From Sceloporus undulatus (taxonomy: Eukaryota; Chordata; Lepidosauria; Squamata; Phrynosomatidae): 64,000 nt of DNA. Made by a program: the position numbers and the translations under genes. Each line of letters opens with the position of its first letter. Positions within the stretch are counted from its first letter, which is position 1. A model generated the notes under the pieces. It was given only the letters and a program-made list of their open reading frames with translations, made no database searches and had not been told where the DNA came from. Shown here one piece after another: positions 62,889 through 64,000 of the stretch. Location of the stretch: assembly GCF_019175285.1 (NCBI RefSeq), contig NC_056523.1, positions 295,690,393-295,754,392 of the forward strand, written 5' to 3'.

Positions 62889-63110
62889 TGTGTGTGTGAG
62901 TGCCTTCAAGCTACGTATCGATTTATAGATACCCCATGAATTTCTAGGGGTTTTTTTGGCAAGGAATACTCACAGGTAGTTTTGCCAGTTCCTTCCTCTG
63001 AAATATAGTGTACAGCACTTGGTATTCATTGGTGGTCTCTCACCCAGACAGGGTCAATCCTGCTTAGATTCCAAGATTAGACCAGATCTGGTGCCTTTAG
63101 GGTATTTAGG
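62889..63110 (-). mobile_element. 5S rRNA-derived SINE, minus orientation
   Basis: Starts with the inverted SINE tail (GTGTGAGTGCCTTCAAGCTA, then TTTTTGGCAAGGAATACTCA) and ends in an inverted 5S-like head: CAGCACTTGGTATTCATTGG, TGGTCTCTCACCCAGACAGG, then TCCTGCTTAGATTCCAAGAT and TAGACCAGATCTGG. On the minus strand this is the 5S rRNA control region followed by the common SINE body. Confidence 0.85.
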
Positions 63111-64000
63111 TCCCCTACATTTATTTAAAACTTTGTTATAAATAAAATAGATCCTATTGAGGGAAAGCATGTTGCCAAATTTCCTAGTACTGCTTTACCA
63201 GCAGGAATTAACAAAGATCAGATGAAGGGATTTCTTGCATGGCTTATAAGTGCCTTCTGGTGGAAGGAGGGCCAGCACAAATCACAGGCAGTGACAGTCT
63301 GTCTCCAAAGGCTCGGATCCTGCTCTAGCTTAGTGTATGGAAGAGGGGTATAATATTTGCAAAAGCTCTGAATTCAAACAGCAATTTAGTGCTTTTTTTT
63401 AAAGAGGAGTTGTTTTTATTTGGAGCTGCTTATTGTCCTGTAGAAGAAGATTCCTAACTTTCCTCTTGTAGGTCAGCTCCCTGCAGGAAGAGTTTGAACC
63501 TGGAAAGCTCTCTGAACTTTACAAGAGATATAAAAAGTAGCAAAGCCCCCCCCCCCCCGCCCCCCCCAGGCTTTGATTCTCCAGGGTTGCTCTATACCCA
63601 CGAGGCAGGTGAAGTCAGCAAAGCGCTGAACTCCAGTCTGCTTCTGCTAAGCACCTGTCTGCACGCACTTCTTTTCCAGCACAGGTCTGACTGTGCCATA
63701 TGCGTCCATGAGTGCAAACATTTGCTCAGTCCTTTTATGCCCTCAGGAACATATCCCTGAATAAGCAAGTTGTGCACCGATGTGTAAGGGTAGCCTGCTG
63801 GAGTTCTCAATGGAAAACTGCACAGAAGGCTCAACCAGATGGCACACATCCAGAACTCCACCAAAATCAGCAGTGCCAGGCAGAAAACATACTGTGAAAT
63901 GTAGTGATGAACTTGCTAGATGCTGGTCTATGTTGCCAAACACACTAGCTACTTCAGAGGACTATGCAAAAGGGCACTGAGGGGAATAACAGCAACCATT
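63111..64000. other. RGS7BP intron, right edge
   Basis: No gene recognised. A C run with one G interrupts at about 63547-63568. Just before it, TTTCCTCTTGTAG followed by a short open plus-strand stretch (63471-63540) looks exon-like but matches nothing I know. Confidence 0.4.

Overview
This window is vertebrate nuclear DNA, most likely from a squamate reptile (lizard). The evidence is a set of split, intron-rich genes with canonical splice sites, plus a dense layer of tRNA-derived SINEs with a BovB-like 3' end, 5S rRNA-derived SINEs, CR1, BovB/RTE and L2-like LINEs, and many small DNA transposons (Tc1/mariner-Tigger, hAT and Harbinger-like MITEs). No prokaryotic features, CRISPR arrays or tRNA genes were seen.

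Genes, left to right. (1) CWC27 on the minus strand: five exons (codons 1-165, the cyclophilin domain) between 1330 and 12402; the rest of the gene lies to the left of the window. (2) A CpG-rich head-to-head promoter of about 1.2 kb (12403-13592). (3) SREK1IP1 on the plus strand: all five coding exons, 13593-25893, giving a complete 158-residue zinc-knuckle/lysine-rich protein, followed by a probable 3' UTR. (4) One exon of SHISAL2B on the minus strand (40621-40788), with an apparent one-base frame conflict in its membrane segment; its other exons were not found. (5) The last three coding exons of RGS7BP on the minus strand (51175-55759), including the polybasic and double-cysteine tail; its first exons lie to the right of the window. 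As far as I recall, this is the human chromosome 5q12.3 order (RGS7BP, SHISAL2B, SREK1IP1, CWC27) in inverted display. CWC27 and SREK1IP1 both act around the spliceosome and share a promoter region; RGS7BP anchors R7-RGS/Gbeta5 complexes in neurons.

Mobile-element layer. Introns and spacers are packed with repeats. Notable ones are: an L2-like LINE with an uninterrupted 711-codon reverse-transcriptase frame but no endonuclease part (57310-59660); a CR1 3' end with an open 192-codon frame (21040-21716); two adjacent hAT-type elements, each with a perfect 8-bp target duplication, the second swollen by GC-rich tandem repeats (41314-42822); and two 3-bp-duplication hairpin MITEs with a shared telomere-like core hairpin (16591-17061, 25173-25534).

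The most interesting structure is a set of retroposons that appear to share one LINE mobilisation signal. LINE tails, a tRNA-headed SINE and a tandem-repeat-bearing retroposon all end in the same short hairpin, whose stem changes by compensatory base pairs from family to family, followed by an A-rich linker and (TTA)n. The tandem-repeat retroposon occurs twice (88-bp units at 8.8 kb, 67-bp units at 44.2 kb) with the same order and polarity, which recalls the layout of primate SVA elements.
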